Shown here: positions 36,548 to 45,169 of the stretch, one piece after another
How positions within the stretch are numbered: position 1 is the stretch's first letter
How the letters are laid out: every line of letters starts with the position of its first letter
Assembly (NCBI RefSeq): GCF_023217965.1
Contig: NZ_JALPSC010000001.1
Location: 62,001 to 126,000, forward strand
Reading direction: 5' to 3'
DNA: 64,000 bases
From: Prevotella sp. E13-27
GTDB taxonomy: Bacteria; Bacteroidota; Bacteroidia; Bacteroidales; Bacteroidaceae
Made by a program: the position numbers and the translations under genes
Notes under the pieces: model-generated
Databases searched by the model: none
Told to the model about the DNA's origin: nothing
Seen by the model: the letters and a program-made list of their open reading frames with translations, nothing else

Positions 36548-37351
36548 TCAGTCTCTTTTGCTTTCCATCCTGTCGATAAACGTATTGTAGACCAGAGGAT
36601 AGGCCTCTACTGGCGAAAACGTTATCTCGGGTCGGAGGAGCATCGTTGTATCATCCAAGAATTCTGGGTCTTGTATTTTCTCCTCCATATTGTTCACGAA
36701 CTGCTTGTATGAGGGAGCCTTATCCACCACAAACTCCATATACTTCTTGTAACACAACATCACTTTGTCTACATCCACATCACGCTGGGTTAGCGCACAA
36801 TGAAGGTCAAACAGGTCGCGCCCCTTCTTTCGCTGATAAAGCGCACGCAGTTTGGTACCAAGCAACTCCTCGAAGTGGTAGGTTGTCAGTTCTGCAGAAC
36901 CAGTAAACCACGAATTCTCAATACTGAAAGGAACCTTCGCCAGCCCAAGTACATTGAAATGCTCAAAGCAGTTGATTTCCACCTTCAGGCGTATCTGCAC
37001 CACTGGAGCTATTTCCGATTCCACCCTAAACAGCATCGTATTATTGTAACGCTTCTGCTTGGTCACCCTGTCGGGCAACCAACTAAGCACTTCTCCCAAT
37101 CGATACATGATGGGCTTAATGGGACCAGGATTAATCTGCACCAGATCGATGTCCTCACTATAACGGGGCTGCGGCGCCAAATATAGCTTATGTAGGGCTG
37201 TACCTCCACGAAATGCTAGTTGCGAGGCAAGAAACTCATCGCTGAAAATGCTTATCAGCGCACGACAGATAATGAGGTCTTGCTCCACCATATAAGGCTC
37301 AGTCCAAGGAGCCTTCTCCTTCCACTCTTGGATAAAATACTCTGGTATCAT
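36548..37351 (-). CDS. AbiEii/AbiGii-type nucleotidyltransferase toxin
   Basis: 267 residues, cytoplasmic. The nucleotidyltransferase core RGGTALHKLYL...RYSEDIDLV carries the GG(T)A and Asp-x-Asp active site of the AbiEii family. The later LLGTKLRALYQRKKGRDLFDLHCAL block is also typical. AbiEii homologues are toxins of type IV toxin-antitoxin and phage-defence systems, some of which modify tRNA ends. It overlaps the antitoxin gene by 4 bases (ATGA). Catalytic residues look intact. Confidence 0.9.
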   Translation of the reverse strand: MIPEYFIQEWKEKAPWTEPYMVEQDLIICRALISIFSDEFLASQLAFRGGTALHKLYLAPQPRYSEDIDLVQINPGPIKPIMYRLGEVLSWLPDRVTKQKRYNNTMLFRVESEIAPVVQIRLKVEINCFEHFNVLGLAKVPFSIENSWFTGSAELTTYHFEELLGTKLRALYQRKKGRDLFDLHCALTQRDVDVDKVMLCYKKYMEFVVDKAPSYKQFVNNMEEKIQDPEFLDDTTMLLRPEITFSPVEAYPLVYNTFIDRMESKRD

Positions 37352-38160
37352 ATTTCGTCAGTCTCTATTTCTTGATTGATAATCACCTTCCATCTACTGT
37401 CAATGGTCATCACGTCTGTTTGGGGCTTCGACTGCTTCAGACGGATTTTTCTGAACAGCTTTCCATGCTTTTGCGCAAGCATCAGCAAACTACATGCCAA
37501 CTCATGCTCTTCTATCAAATCGAGCAGGTAGCCTAAGCGTTGAATGACGGGGACATTGAAGAAATCAAGAAGTTCTAAGCTTGATTCATCGAAATGTAAG
37601 TTCTCTGCAAGTTCTATCAACACCTCTGCCACACGGCTCAGTCCACCCACCTTCTCCTCATTAAGCACCAAGTCGAGCGCCGTCAGCTCTGGTGAAGAAA
37701 CATTCATGAAACCCATCTGAGTCTTTACCTGCTTCACGTAGGCCATCGGTAGCGGATTGCGAAGCGTGAAATCAAGCCTTACACCATTTTTGATTCCAGA
37801 ACGGATAGGCGCTCCATTGACTGTCACCTGAAACGCCATAGTTCGCTGATGACCTGCACCGTTCAGCGCAGCAGCCGACAACAGAGAGACGTAATAATCC
37901 CTACCGAGATGCTTCATCAGTCTGTCAATATAGAAAGATGGTGGCAGCTCGCCCCTCAGCCGATACTCAGTAGGCACCGCCACATAGAAATTCTGCCAAG
38001 GAGAGATTATCATACCCTTCTTGACCAACCTCGATAAAGCCGTCTTCAGACTATCCTCAGTCTGTGACAGTCCTTGAGCCAGCACATCTTCCTTCGTAAT
38101 GATATACTTTCCTCGTATCATTTGCTGGTCAATCAAATGCTGTAAACTATCTGTTTGCAT
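37348..38160 (-). CDS. AbiEi-type antitoxin
   Basis: 270 residues. An N-terminal winged-helix region (MIRGKYIITKEDVLAQGLSQTEDSLKTALSRLVKKGMIISPWQNFYVAVP) is followed by the AbiEi-type domain (SYIDRL-like PSFYIDRLMKHLGRDYYVSLLSAAALNGAG...). It neutralises the downstream toxin and, as known for the family, represses its own promoter through inverted repeats. An inverted repeat is present over the start of this operon at 38180-38196. It is translationally coupled to the toxin. Confidence 0.88.
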   Translation of the reverse strand: MQTDSLQHLIDQQMIRGKYIITKEDVLAQGLSQTEDSLKTALSRLVKKGMIISPWQNFYVAVPTEYRLRGELPPSFYIDRLMKHLGRDYYVSLLSAAALNGAGHQRTMAFQVTVNGAPIRSGIKNGVRLDFTLRNPLPMAYVKQVKTQMGFMNVSSPELTALDLVLNEEKVGGLSRVAEVLIELAENLHFDESSLELLDFFNVPVIQRLGYLLDLIEEHELACSLLMLAQKHGKLFRKIRLKQSKPQTDVMTIDSRWKVIINQEIETDEI

Positions 38161-38173
38161 GACAATAGACTAT

Positions 38174-38196
38174 CAAAAATAAACACTTTTTGTTTA
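38174..38196 (-). promoter_or_regulatory. Promoter and likely operator of the AbiE operon
   Basis: A -7 box TATTTTTG (minus strand, 38174-38181) overlaps a perfect inverted repeat TAAACA-N5-TGTTTA (38180-38196). A dimeric antitoxin bound there would block the promoter. The site is visible; its use as operator is inference. Confidence 0.55.
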
Positions 38197-38409
38197 CATT
38201 CGCTTTTCGACTGCAAATATATATATTATTCTGTCAATAGCCAAGGTTTTTGCTGATTATTTGCTGTTTTCCAATTCCCCATCTTTGCATAGGCTGAGGA
38301 TAGAATCATATCACTCGACCGCAAACAAGTATAATTATACACAAAATACTGTATAAATACGAATAAATGCAGAAAAAGGATGTTTAAATAGGAAAAATAT
38401 TCAGAAATA
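38197..38409. other. Intergenic stretch with no feature seen
   Basis: AT-rich spacer between the AbiE promoter and the trp promoter. I see no reading frame, repeat or hairpin of note. Confidence 0.5.
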
Positions 38410-38441
38410 TTTGGCTGTTTCAGCAGAAAGTCTTACTTTTG
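38410..38441 (+). promoter_or_regulatory. Promoter of the trp leader and trpB
   Basis: TTTG at 38410-38413 and TACTTTTG at 38434-38441 with a 20-base spacer, an almost ideal Bacteroidetes promoter. The leader peptide begins 28 bases further on. Confidence 0.8.
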
Positions 38442-38468
38442 CAGTCAGAATAACAACAAAAAACAACA

Positions 38469-38516
38469 ATGAAAGTACGTTTCTCAACATCGTGGTGGCG
38501 CTGCTCAAGATTCTAA
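38469..38516 (+). CDS. Tryptophan leader peptide
   Basis: A 15-codon frame, MKVRFSTSWWRCSRF then TAA TAA. Two adjacent Trp codons lie at 38493-38498. It sits between a strong promoter and a hairpin, upstream of trpB. Ribosome stalling at the Trp codons when charged tRNA-Trp is scarce would favour an antiterminator. This is classical attenuation and fits the published Bacteroid-trp RNA motif of this phylum. Confidence 0.85.
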   Translation: MKVRFSTSWWRCSRF

Positions 38517-38530
38517 TAAGTCGTGAGTCG

Positions 38531-38605
38531 CTGTACCTGTGTAGAGAAGTTAATAAAAACACGAAAGGGTCTGCCGTTCTTACGACAGGCCCTTTTAAAG
38601 TACAG
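38531..38605 (+). promoter_or_regulatory. trp attenuator: terminator hairpin and competing pairing
   Basis: Terminator stem AAAGGGTCTG (38564-38573) with CAGGCCCTTT (38586-38595), followed by a short T run. A competing helix is possible between CTGTAC (38531-38536) and GTACAG (38600-38605), which flank it. The arrangement lies 15-90 bases after the leader peptide stop, as expected for attenuation. Confidence 0.7.
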
Positions 38606-38738
38606 GTCGATGGAAAGACCAACAACGAAGTACTGGTGCGATTAAAGGACAACAACGAACAGGTCCAATTAAAGACCAACAAAAATTGACACTAAAAATA
38701 TAAAACATAAACAACAAACAATTAAAAACCCAACGGTT

Positions 38739-40103
38739 ATGAAACAGAAAAAGTTTATTCTCCAGGAGAATGAGATTCCCACACAGTGGTACAACATCCA
38801 GGCTGACATGCCTAACAAGCCCCTACCACCACTTAATCCTCAGACAAAGGAGCCACTGACGGTTGACGACCTCGCCCACATCTTCCCACGCGAATGCTGC
38901 GTGCAGGAACTTGATACAGAGCATGCATGGATTGACATTCCAGAGGATGTGCTGGAGAAATACAAGTACTATCGCTCTACCCCACTCGTGCGCGCTTACG
39001 CCCTGGAAGAGGCTTTGGGCACACCTGCTCACATCTACTTCAAGAACGAGAGCACGAACCCGCTCGGCTCACACAAGATTAACTCTGCTCTTCCACAATG
39101 CTACTATGCCAAGCAGGAGGGAACGACAAACGTTACTACTGAGACGGGTGCAGGACAATGGGGCGCAGCTCTTTCTTACGCTGCCAAAATCTACGGTCTC
39201 GACGCTGCCGTTTATCAGGTGAAGATAACCATGCAGCAGAAGCCCTATCGCAGCAGCATCATGCGCACCTTCGGCGCTGTTGTAGAAGGCTCTCCCTCGA
39301 TGTCAACACGCGCTGGCAAGGACATCCTGACACGAGACCCGAACCACACTGGTTCGCTTGGCACAGCCATCTCTGAGGCTGTGGAGCTGGCCACCACTAC
39401 ACCTAACTGTAAATACACGCTGGGCTCAGTGCTCAACCACGTAGCCATCCACCAGAGCATCATAGGTCTGGAGGCTGAGAAGCAGATGGAGATGGCAGGC
39501 GAATATCCTGATATGGTCATAGCATGCTTCGGCGGTGGTTCAAACTTCGGCGGCATAGCATTCCCCTTCATGCGCCACAACCTTAAGGACGGTAAGAAGA
39601 CGGAGTTCATAGCAGCCGAGCCCGACAGCTGTCCTAAGCTGACACGAGGCAAGTTCCAGTATGACTTCGGCGACGAGGCTGGCTACACCCCTCTGCTGCC
39701 AATGTACACGCTGGGGCACAACTTCAAGCCTTCAAACATCCACGCTGGCGGTCTGCGCTACCACGGTGCAGGCATGATAGTGTCGCAGCTCATAAAAGAC
39801 GGATACATGCATGGTGTGGACATCCCACAGCTTGAGACCTTCGAGGCTGGTATGCTCTTCGCTCGCACAGAGGGCATCATTCCTGCTCCAGAGAGCTGTC
39901 ACGCCATTGCTGCCACCATTCGCGAGGCAAAGAAGTGCAAGGAGACTGGCGAAGAGAAGGTGATACTGTTCAACCTCTCTGGTCACGGGCTCATAGACAT
40001 GCCTTCATACGAGTCGTTCATCAAGGGCGACCTGCAGAACTACTCGCTCACCGACGACGTCATAGAGAAGAACGTGGCTGATCTGGAACAGATTATAAAA
40101 TAA
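38739..40103 (+). CDS. trpB: Tryptophan synthase beta subunit (TrpB2-type)
   Basis: 454 residues, longer than classical TrpB and of the TrpB2 type. PLP enzyme that joins indole and serine. The PLP lysine lies in NPLGSHKINSA; ETGAGQWG, FGGGSNFGG (phosphate loop) and LSGHGLIDMP are also present. No trpA or other trp gene is adjacent, so it may salvage free indole or act as a second beta subunit. Expression is predicted to respond to tryptophan through the leader at 38410-38605. Confidence 0.95.
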   Translation: MKQKKFILQENEIPTQWYNIQADMPNKPLPPLNPQTKEPLTVDDLAHIFPRECCVQELDTEHAWIDIPEDVLEKYKYYRSTPLVRAYALEEALGTPAHIYFKNESTNPLGSHKINSALPQCYYAKQEGTTNVTTETGAGQWGAALSYAAKIYGLDAAVYQVKITMQQKPYRSSIMRTFGAVVEGSPSMSTRAGKDILTRDPNHTGSLGTAISEAVELATTTPNCKYTLGSVLNHVAIHQSIIGLEAEKQMEMAGEYPDMVIACFGGGSNFGGIAFPFMRHNLKDGKKTEFIAAEPDSCPKLTRGKFQYDFGDEAGYTPLLPMYTLGHNFKPSNIHAGGLRYHGAGMIVSQLIKDGYMHGVDIPQLETFEAGMLFARTEGIIPAPESCHAIAATIREAKKCKETGEEKVILFNLSGHGLIDMPSYESFIKGDLQNYSLTDDVIEKNVADLEQIIK

Positions 40104-40137
40104 GAAGAAAAGATTTGTTACGACTCAACAGCCCGAA

Positions 40138-40896
40138 TTACTGGTCAGGGTTCTCCACATAGCCCTGATATTCAGGAACAAGGGCAGACATCACTGAGTC
40201 GTAAGCCTGATTGAGGGTGGCGGAAATATTTTCGTCACCCTTTCCTATTGGATAGATGGGCTGATGAATGGTAAGCGTCAGCGGATGCCACTCCACGAAA
40301 CGGAAGTCACGCATGCGAGGCATGACATTGAAAGAGCCGTTGATAGTCAGAGGAACGACTGGCAGCTGAAGCTCATCGGCAAGGGCGAAGGCACCACGAC
40401 GGAAGAGTCCCATGTGGCCTGTAAACGTGCGCGCGCCCTCTGGGAACACGGTGAGGCTGATGCCCTCGGTAAGTGTATCGCGAGCCTTGTCATAGGTAGC
40501 CTTGATGGCTTTCGGTCCACGCTTATCAACAAATATCTGATGAGACTTCTCGCTGGCATAGCCTATGAGAGGCAGCTTGCGCAGCTGGTGCTTCATCATC
40601 CACTTGAAGTTACGATGCAGGAAGCCATAGATAAGGAATATATCAAAAGCGCCCTGATGGTTTGCCACGAAGACATAAGACTGGTCCTTCTCCAGATTCT
40701 CACGTCCCTCGACCTTTACAGGCAACAGGAACAGCTTAATTATTATCCATGACCACCAGCGACCAGGCACATAGCCCCAATAGTGGCCATTGCCAAGGGT
40801 ACAGCCAACGGTGACGAACAGCACCACAAGGATGGTTGCCAACAGGAACAGAGGGAGAACAATAAGAATCTGATATAAACGATAAAGATATTTCAT
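40138..40896 (-). CDS. plsC: 1-acyl-sn-glycerol-3-phosphate acyltransferase
   Basis: 252 residues. An N-terminal membrane anchor (LYQILIVLPLFLLATILVVLFVTVG) is followed by the acyltransferase motifs NHQGAFD (HxxxxD) and FPEGARTFTGHMG. It converts lysophosphatidate to phosphatidate in phospholipid synthesis at the inner membrane. It ends tail-to-tail with trpB, with no clear terminator between. A run of minus-strand genes lies upstream. Confidence 0.93.
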   Translation of the reverse strand: MKYLYRLYQILIVLPLFLLATILVVLFVTVGCTLGNGHYWGYVPGRWWSWIIIKLFLLPVKVEGRENLEKDQSYVFVANHQGAFDIFLIYGFLHRNFKWMMKHQLRKLPLIGYASEKSHQIFVDKRGPKAIKATYDKARDTLTEGISLTVFPEGARTFTGHMGLFRRGAFALADELQLPVVPLTINGSFNVMPRMRDFRFVEWHPLTLTIHQPIYPIGKGDENISATLNQAYDSVMSALVPEYQGYVENPDQ

Positions 40897-40926
40897 GTGG
40901 AATGATGGATTATGATGGGTTAATGG

Positions 40927-42048
40927 TTATTTCTTACGAAGTGTTATGACTACTATCTCTGGAGCACAGCCCAGACGGAAAGGCACTACGCCGCCTACGC
41001 CCTTAGTGACATAGAGGCAGCGCTCGCCAACACGGTAAAGGCCGTCGCAGTCGCGATTAAGGATACTCAGCGGACACCAGCCGAAGATTTCAAACTGCAT
41101 GCCGTGGGTGTGGCCACTAAGCGTCAGCTGAGCGTGACACTCAGGCAGAATCTTGCGACGCCAAGCCGACGGGTCGTGCTCAAGCATTACTACAAATGAC
41201 TGTCTGTCCAGTCCGCGAAGGGCCTTGTTTATGTCGCCCAACTGAGGGAAGCGTCCCTCGCCGTCGTTCTCCATGCCTGAGACGGTGATGGAAAAGCTGT
41301 CGCGCGTTATAGCCTCATGGAAGTTGTCAAGCATGCGCCACTTCATGTCGTACTCCTGTTCTCGCATGCGACGTTCCTGATAGTATTTCTCATCGCCAGA
41401 ACCAGCGAAATACATGGAGTAGTCATGATTGCCCATGACGGTATATACACCGTCCTTTGCCTTCAGCGTGGCAAGCAGCTCCTTATAGGGGATGACCTCG
41501 TCAGGCAACTTATTCTTCAGGTCGCCAGTAAAAGCAATGAGGTCGGCCTTCTGGCCATTGATGCTATCCACTACCTCGCGGATGAGAGACTCAGGAGTGG
41601 TGCCCACATGGAGGTCGGAGAAATGAACTATGCGATAGCCGTCGAAGGCTTCAGGAAGGTCGCTGAACGCCAGCTCCACATGCTTCACCTCAAGACAGCG
41701 GTTGCCAATGAAAGAACCATAGAGCACAGCCAGCCAAAGCAGGGGTATGAGCACGAGAGATGTCTTGCGACCCTTCTCGCCAAACAGCGAACAGAACGAG
41801 AACACTATCTTCGGAGCTGTCACGAGACCCATCAAGAGAAGATAGAGGTTCAGCCACGTCATGTCCGTTGGCACGAAGTCTTCCTCCTGCGCAAACAATA
41901 CCGTTGCCACCACGAATGCTATCGTGACAACGAACCATAGTCCCTGCATCCAGAAGGCTTTCTTGCGCAGATAGCGGTACCACAGATAGATGTCGGGCAC
42001 CAGAATCAAAAGAAGGAATATTATGAATGAGTTTGCTATCATAGTCAT
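40927..42048 (-). CDS. Membrane metallophosphoesterase
   Basis: About 373 residues from ATG 42048; a GTG at 42066 overlapping the upstream stop is possible. Three to four N-terminal helices are followed by a calcineurin-like domain facing the periplasm or membrane surface: SDLHVGTT, AFTGDLKN, VMGNHDYS, LEHDP and LSGHTHGMQFE. These are the complete metal-binding blocks of the YkuE/YaeI-like group. Substrate unknown; lipid-linked phosphates are plausible given plsC next door, but that is inference. Confidence 0.88.
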   Translation of the reverse strand: MTMIANSFIIFLLLILVPDIYLWYRYLRKKAFWMQGLWFVVTIAFVVATVLFAQEEDFVPTDMTWLNLYLLLMGLVTAPKIVFSFCSLFGEKGRKTSLVLIPLLWLAVLYGSFIGNRCLEVKHVELAFSDLPEAFDGYRIVHFSDLHVGTTPESLIREVVDSINGQKADLIAFTGDLKNKLPDEVIPYKELLATLKAKDGVYTVMGNHDYSMYFAGSGDEKYYQERRMREQEYDMKWRMLDNFHEAITRDSFSITVSGMENDGEGRFPQLGDINKALRGLDRQSFVVMLEHDPSAWRRKILPECHAQLTLSGHTHGMQFEIFGWCPLSILNRDCDGLYRVGERCLYVTKGVGGVVPFRLGCAPEIVVITLRKK

Positions 42049-42065
42049 GAAATAATTATGAAACA

Positions 42066-42851
42066 CTATTGAAGATTGCCAGCTAGGAACCTTTTGGCCA
42101 CCTCTACTGGCACAGCACGCCTGCGGGCATAGTCGCGAAGCTGGTCATCGCCTACCATGCCTATGGAGAAATAGCGTGCCGCAGGATGGGAAATCATCAG
42201 TCCTGACACACTCGCGTGGGGATGCATGGCTCCACTCTCCGTGAGGCGTATGCCAATCTGCTTCATGTCAAGCAGACGGTCAAGCTGGAAGTTCATGCTT
42301 GCATCGGGCAGCGAAGGATAGCCTACGGCAGGACGTATGCCCTGGAAACGCTCACAATGGAGCTCATCGATGGTAAGATGCTCGTCCTTGGCATAGCCCC
42401 AGTAGTGGGTCCTCACCTCTTCGTGCATGCGCTCGGCAGCAGCCTCAGCAAGGCGGTCGGCAAGCAACTGAGCCATCATCTTTGCGTATGGGTCACCATC
42501 GAAATCGGTCTCCATGCCTACATCTACGCTGGTAGCGAAAAGCCCCATGCGATCATGCTTCGGACTAATGAAGTCTGAGAGACACAGATAGTGGCTGTCG
42601 CTTGTCTGCTGGCGAAGCAGGACAAGTCGTTCGCCATCATCATCTATGACAATATCATCACCATCGGAATGCACATCGACAAGACGGAACAAAGCGTGGG
42701 CCTTGTAACGCGACGACACATCATGAAGGAACTCTTCTGCCTCGCGACGGATGACGGGATGCTGTGAGGCATCTTTCAACTGCCACGCATAGTAGAAGTA
42801 GCTCCAGTTGATATAGGGCTCAATGGTTGATATGTCGTAGTCGAGAATCAT
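42066..42851 (-). CDS. Stand-alone methionine synthase activation-domain protein
   Basis: 261 residues. It matches only the C-terminal reactivation domain of cobalamin-dependent methionine synthase: INWSYFYYAWQL near the start, GIRPAVGYPSLPD, and SGLMISHPAARYFSIGMVGDDQLRDYARR. This domain binds AdoMet to reactivate MetH. Here it is a separate protein with no catalytic MetH modules nearby, as occurs in Bacteroidetes with split MetH. Its stop overlaps the possible GTG start of the metallophosphoesterase. The 59-base leader is filled by the GAGGTGAGA repeat. Confidence 0.88.
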   Translation of the reverse strand: MILDYDISTIEPYINWSYFYYAWQLKDASQHPVIRREAEEFLHDVSSRYKAHALFRLVDVHSDGDDIVIDDDGERLVLLRQQTSDSHYLCLSDFISPKHDRMGLFATSVDVGMETDFDGDPYAKMMAQLLADRLAEAAAERMHEEVRTHYWGYAKDEHLTIDELHCERFQGIRPAVGYPSLPDASMNFQLDRLLDMKQIGIRLTESGAMHPHASVSGLMISHPAARYFSIGMVGDDQLRDYARRRAVPVEVAKRFLAGNLQ

Positions 42852-42908
42852 TAGAGGTGAGTGACTAGAGGTGAGAAGTGAGAGGTGAGAGGTAAGAGGT
42901 GAGAGGTT
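42849..42908. repeat. GAGGTGAGA-type repeat array between genes
   Basis: About six imperfect copies of an AGAGGTGAG-based 12-13-base unit fill the whole gap between pyrC and the activation-domain gene. Same family as 26209-26239 and 58120-58149. Confidence 0.75.
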
Positions 42909-42910
42909 AG

Positions 42911-44269
42911 TTACCTAAATGCTACTGGCTGTCCGATATAACTTGCATCTACCTTGCCATTGTCATAGACGAGATGACCATTGCAGAGTGTTTTCTCCAC
43001 GCGCCAATTGTATGTGTGACCTTCCATAGGACTCCACTTGCATTTGCTCTGGATAACATCGGTGGTCACCGTCCATGATGAGTTCGGACGAACAATAGCT
43101 ATGTCTGCCTTATAGCCCTTACGCAGATAGCCACGCTCACGCACTTCGAAGATTTGTGCAGGGTTGTGTGCCATCAGCTCTACGAGGCGCTCAATGGTCA
43201 GCCATTCCTCGTCAACAAGCTCAAGCATGGTGACAAGAGAGAACTGAAGCATAGGCATGCCACTGGTGGCACGCGCAGCCCCACCCTGCTTCTGAGACAG
43301 AAGATGAGGAGCGTGGTCAGTAGCCACTACGCTTATTCTTCCATCGGTGAGACCATAGCGCAATGCTGCCTGGTCGCCCACGCTTTTTATTGAAGGATTG
43401 ACTTTTATCTTTGCCCCCAGGCGCTCATAATCCACCTGAGAGAAGAACAGGTGGCCAATGGTAGCCTCAGCCGTAATGGTGTGCAGGCAGTTGGCAGGAA
43501 TAAGCTCCAGTTCGGCAGCAGTAGAGATGTGTGCTATATGAAGACGCGCCTGATGTCTGATGGCAAGCTCAATGGCTTTCATAGTAGATTTCAGACATGC
43601 CTCCTCGCTGCGTATGAGCGAATGAAACTCCACCATCGGGTCGTCGGTATGGAAGCGCTGCTTGAACTCCTCCATGTTACGGTTTATTATGGCCGTATCT
43701 TCGCAATGTACCATGATGGGCAGCTCAGCTGAAGAGAAGATGCGGTCAAGGGCTTCGTCACGATCAACGAGCATATTTCCTGTGCTGGAGCCCATGAAAA
43801 GTTTTATGCCTGGCACGAGGTGAGGGTCAAGAGATGGGAACAGCTCCACATTATCGTTGGTAGCGCCAAAGAAGAAAGAGTAGTTCACGTGGCTCTTCGT
43901 TGCTGCCAGCTTATGCTTCTCGCTAAGTGCCTCAAGGGTTGTGGTCTGCGGCGAGGTGTTAGGCATGTCGAAATAGGTGGTGACGCCACCTGCTGCTGCA
44001 GCACGGCTCTCACTGTCAATATCGGCTTTCTCAGTAAGTCCAGGCTCACGGAAATGAACATGGTCGTCAATGATGCCTGGAAGAACATAGCATCCAGAAG
44101 CGTCAATAACCTCCTCGGCATCGCCTTGTGGAGATGGAGAGGAGGTTATTGCTGAAGAAGAAACGCCGTCTTCAATTATATCACTTATACGTTCACCATC
44201 GATGACGATAGTGCCTCGAAACGCCCTACCCTCATTGACGATGGTACCGCCTTTAATAATAGTTCTCAT
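42911..44269 (-). CDS. pyrC: Dihydroorotase
   Basis: 452 residues, cytoplasmic zinc amidohydrolase of pyrimidine synthesis (class I type). Motifs are DDHVHFREPGLTEKADI (metal-binding HxH), MVHCEDT, AHISTAAE and VATDHAPH. The start follows the DUF4369 gene's stop directly (TAAATG). Near residues 37-52 there is an extra low-complexity loop, SSAITSSPSPQGDAEE. It is coded by a perfect palindrome at 44105-44150 and absent from the family pattern as I know it, so it looks like a repeat inserted in frame before the first strand of the barrel. Confidence 0.95.
   Translation of the reverse strand: MRTIIKGGTIVNEGRAFRGTIVIDGERISDIIEDGVSSSAITSSPSPQGDAEEVIDASGCYVLPGIIDDHVHFREPGLTEKADIDSESRAAAAGGVTTYFDMPNTSPQTTTLEALSEKHKLAATKSHVNYSFFFGATNDNVELFPSLDPHLVPGIKLFMGSSTGNMLVDRDEALDRIFSSAELPIMVHCEDTAIINRNMEEFKQRFHTDDPMVEFHSLIRSEEACLKSTMKAIELAIRHQARLHIAHISTAAELELIPANCLHTITAEATIGHLFFSQVDYERLGAKIKVNPSIKSVGDQAALRYGLTDGRISVVATDHAPHLLSQKQGGAARATSGMPMLQFSLVTMLELVDEEWLTIERLVELMAHNPAQIFEVRERGYLRKGYKADIAIVRPNSSWTVTTDVIQSKCKWSPMEGHTYNWRVEKTLCNGHLVYDNGKVDASYIGQPVAFR
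44105..44150. repeat. Palindromic insertion inside pyrC
   Basis: Perfect 12-bp inverted repeat AATAACCTCCTC (44105-44116) with GAGGAGGTTATT (44139-44150). It contains a CTCTCCATCTCCACAAGG core resembling the C-rich elements at 52901-53062. It is read through in frame. Confidence 0.65.
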
Positions 44270-45043
44270 TTATTCGCCATTAAGGATTTTCCGAATCACC
44301 GAGTCGGAAGGCTCTGACTCTGCCGGTACTGCAGGTGCACCACCTATGCCGCCCTGCATCTTCGACTGAATCTCATTGGCAGTCTTGTAGTATTCCCTCA
44401 CATACTCATCGTTCTTGAAAGCATCGGATGCCTGACTCATGATATGCTCTATCTGTGGAGTAAGGACGGGATATTCCAATCCTGCCGTGAGCATCATGAA
44501 CACTCCAGGGCCAAGGACATTGTTGCTGTTGCGGATTATGAAGTTCGTGACGAGCGTATCCTCTTCCATAGCTATCTGCTCTGCCTCAACAGAGAGTGTG
44601 GCTGCTATCTCGTTCTCGTCAATACCATCGAGCAACATCTGACTCTCACGGTGTCCAAGCTCGTTCATGCGATTGTTCAGCTGGTTGTGCAGTTCAAGGA
44701 ACGAATAGAGCAGCTCGTTGAGAGGAGTACCACTGACACGCTGCGATGAATCGCCAATCTTCACGACAATCTCACCCTTCTCAAGGACTATTGGCATCAT
44801 CAGCGGACGCTCATCCATGAATAGGTTGACAAAACGTGTTGTATCAAGAGTTCCTGTGAAATGGAACTTACCATGCACCACTTCGCAAGAATCAATATTC
44901 TCTACCTTCTTGTTCTTCACCGCCTTCAGATAGAGCTTGCTGCCATCGAGTGAAGAAACAGATGACGAGCCTTGTATGTTATATGATTCTGCACATGATG
45001 CAAGACACATCACAAATGCCATGAAATAAAGCAGTCTAACCAT
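44270..45043 (-). CDS. DUF4369 lipoprotein
   Basis: 257 residues. Lipoprotein signal with Cys in LASCAES. An N-terminal DUF4369-type beta domain (IQGSSSVSSLDGSKLYLKAVKNKKVENIDSCEVVHGKFHFTGTLD) is followed by a helical region (about 110-230). In Bacteroidetes this domain is often joined to thioredoxin-like modules, which are absent here. Envelope role unknown. It shares a transcript with pyrC, since its stop touches the pyrC start. Confidence 0.8.
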   Translation of the reverse strand: MVRLLYFMAFVMCLASCAESYNIQGSSSVSSLDGSKLYLKAVKNKKVENIDSCEVVHGKFHFTGTLDTTRFVNLFMDERPLMMPIVLEKGEIVVKIGDSSQRVSGTPLNELLYSFLELHNQLNNRMNELGHRESQMLLDGIDENEIAATLSVEAEQIAMEEDTLVTNFIIRNSNNVLGPGVFMMLTAGLEYPVLTPQIEHIMSQASDAFKNDEYVREYYKTANEIQSKMQGGIGGAPAVPAESEPSDSVIRKILNGE

Positions 45044-45079
45044 ATAGAGTCTTTAATATAATCCAATCTAACGCAATTG

Positions 45080-45087
45080 CAAAAGTA
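45080..45087 (-). promoter_or_regulatory. -7 box for DUF4369-pyrC
   Basis: TACTTTTG on the minus strand, 37 bases before the DUF4369 start codon. Confidence 0.6.
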
Positions 45088-45115
45088 CTACGATATATCG
45101 AAGTAGAAAAAAAAA

Positions 45116-45143
45116 TTTGCGCAATTTAAAACAACTGCGCAAA
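45116..45143 (-). terminator. Terminator of the dnaX-divIC operon
   Basis: Perfect 8-bp stem TTTGCGCA with TGCGCAAA, followed on the minus strand by a run of eight or more T. It lies 27 bases after the last gene. Confidence 0.8.
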
Positions 45144-45169
45144 CTTTTATAGTTTTTTTCCAATTTTCC

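Noticed and set aside
38411..38689. 92-codon plus-strand frame over the trp leader
   Set aside because: It starts before the promoter's -7 box and spans the attenuator hairpin; the 15-codon WW leader in another frame explains the region better.
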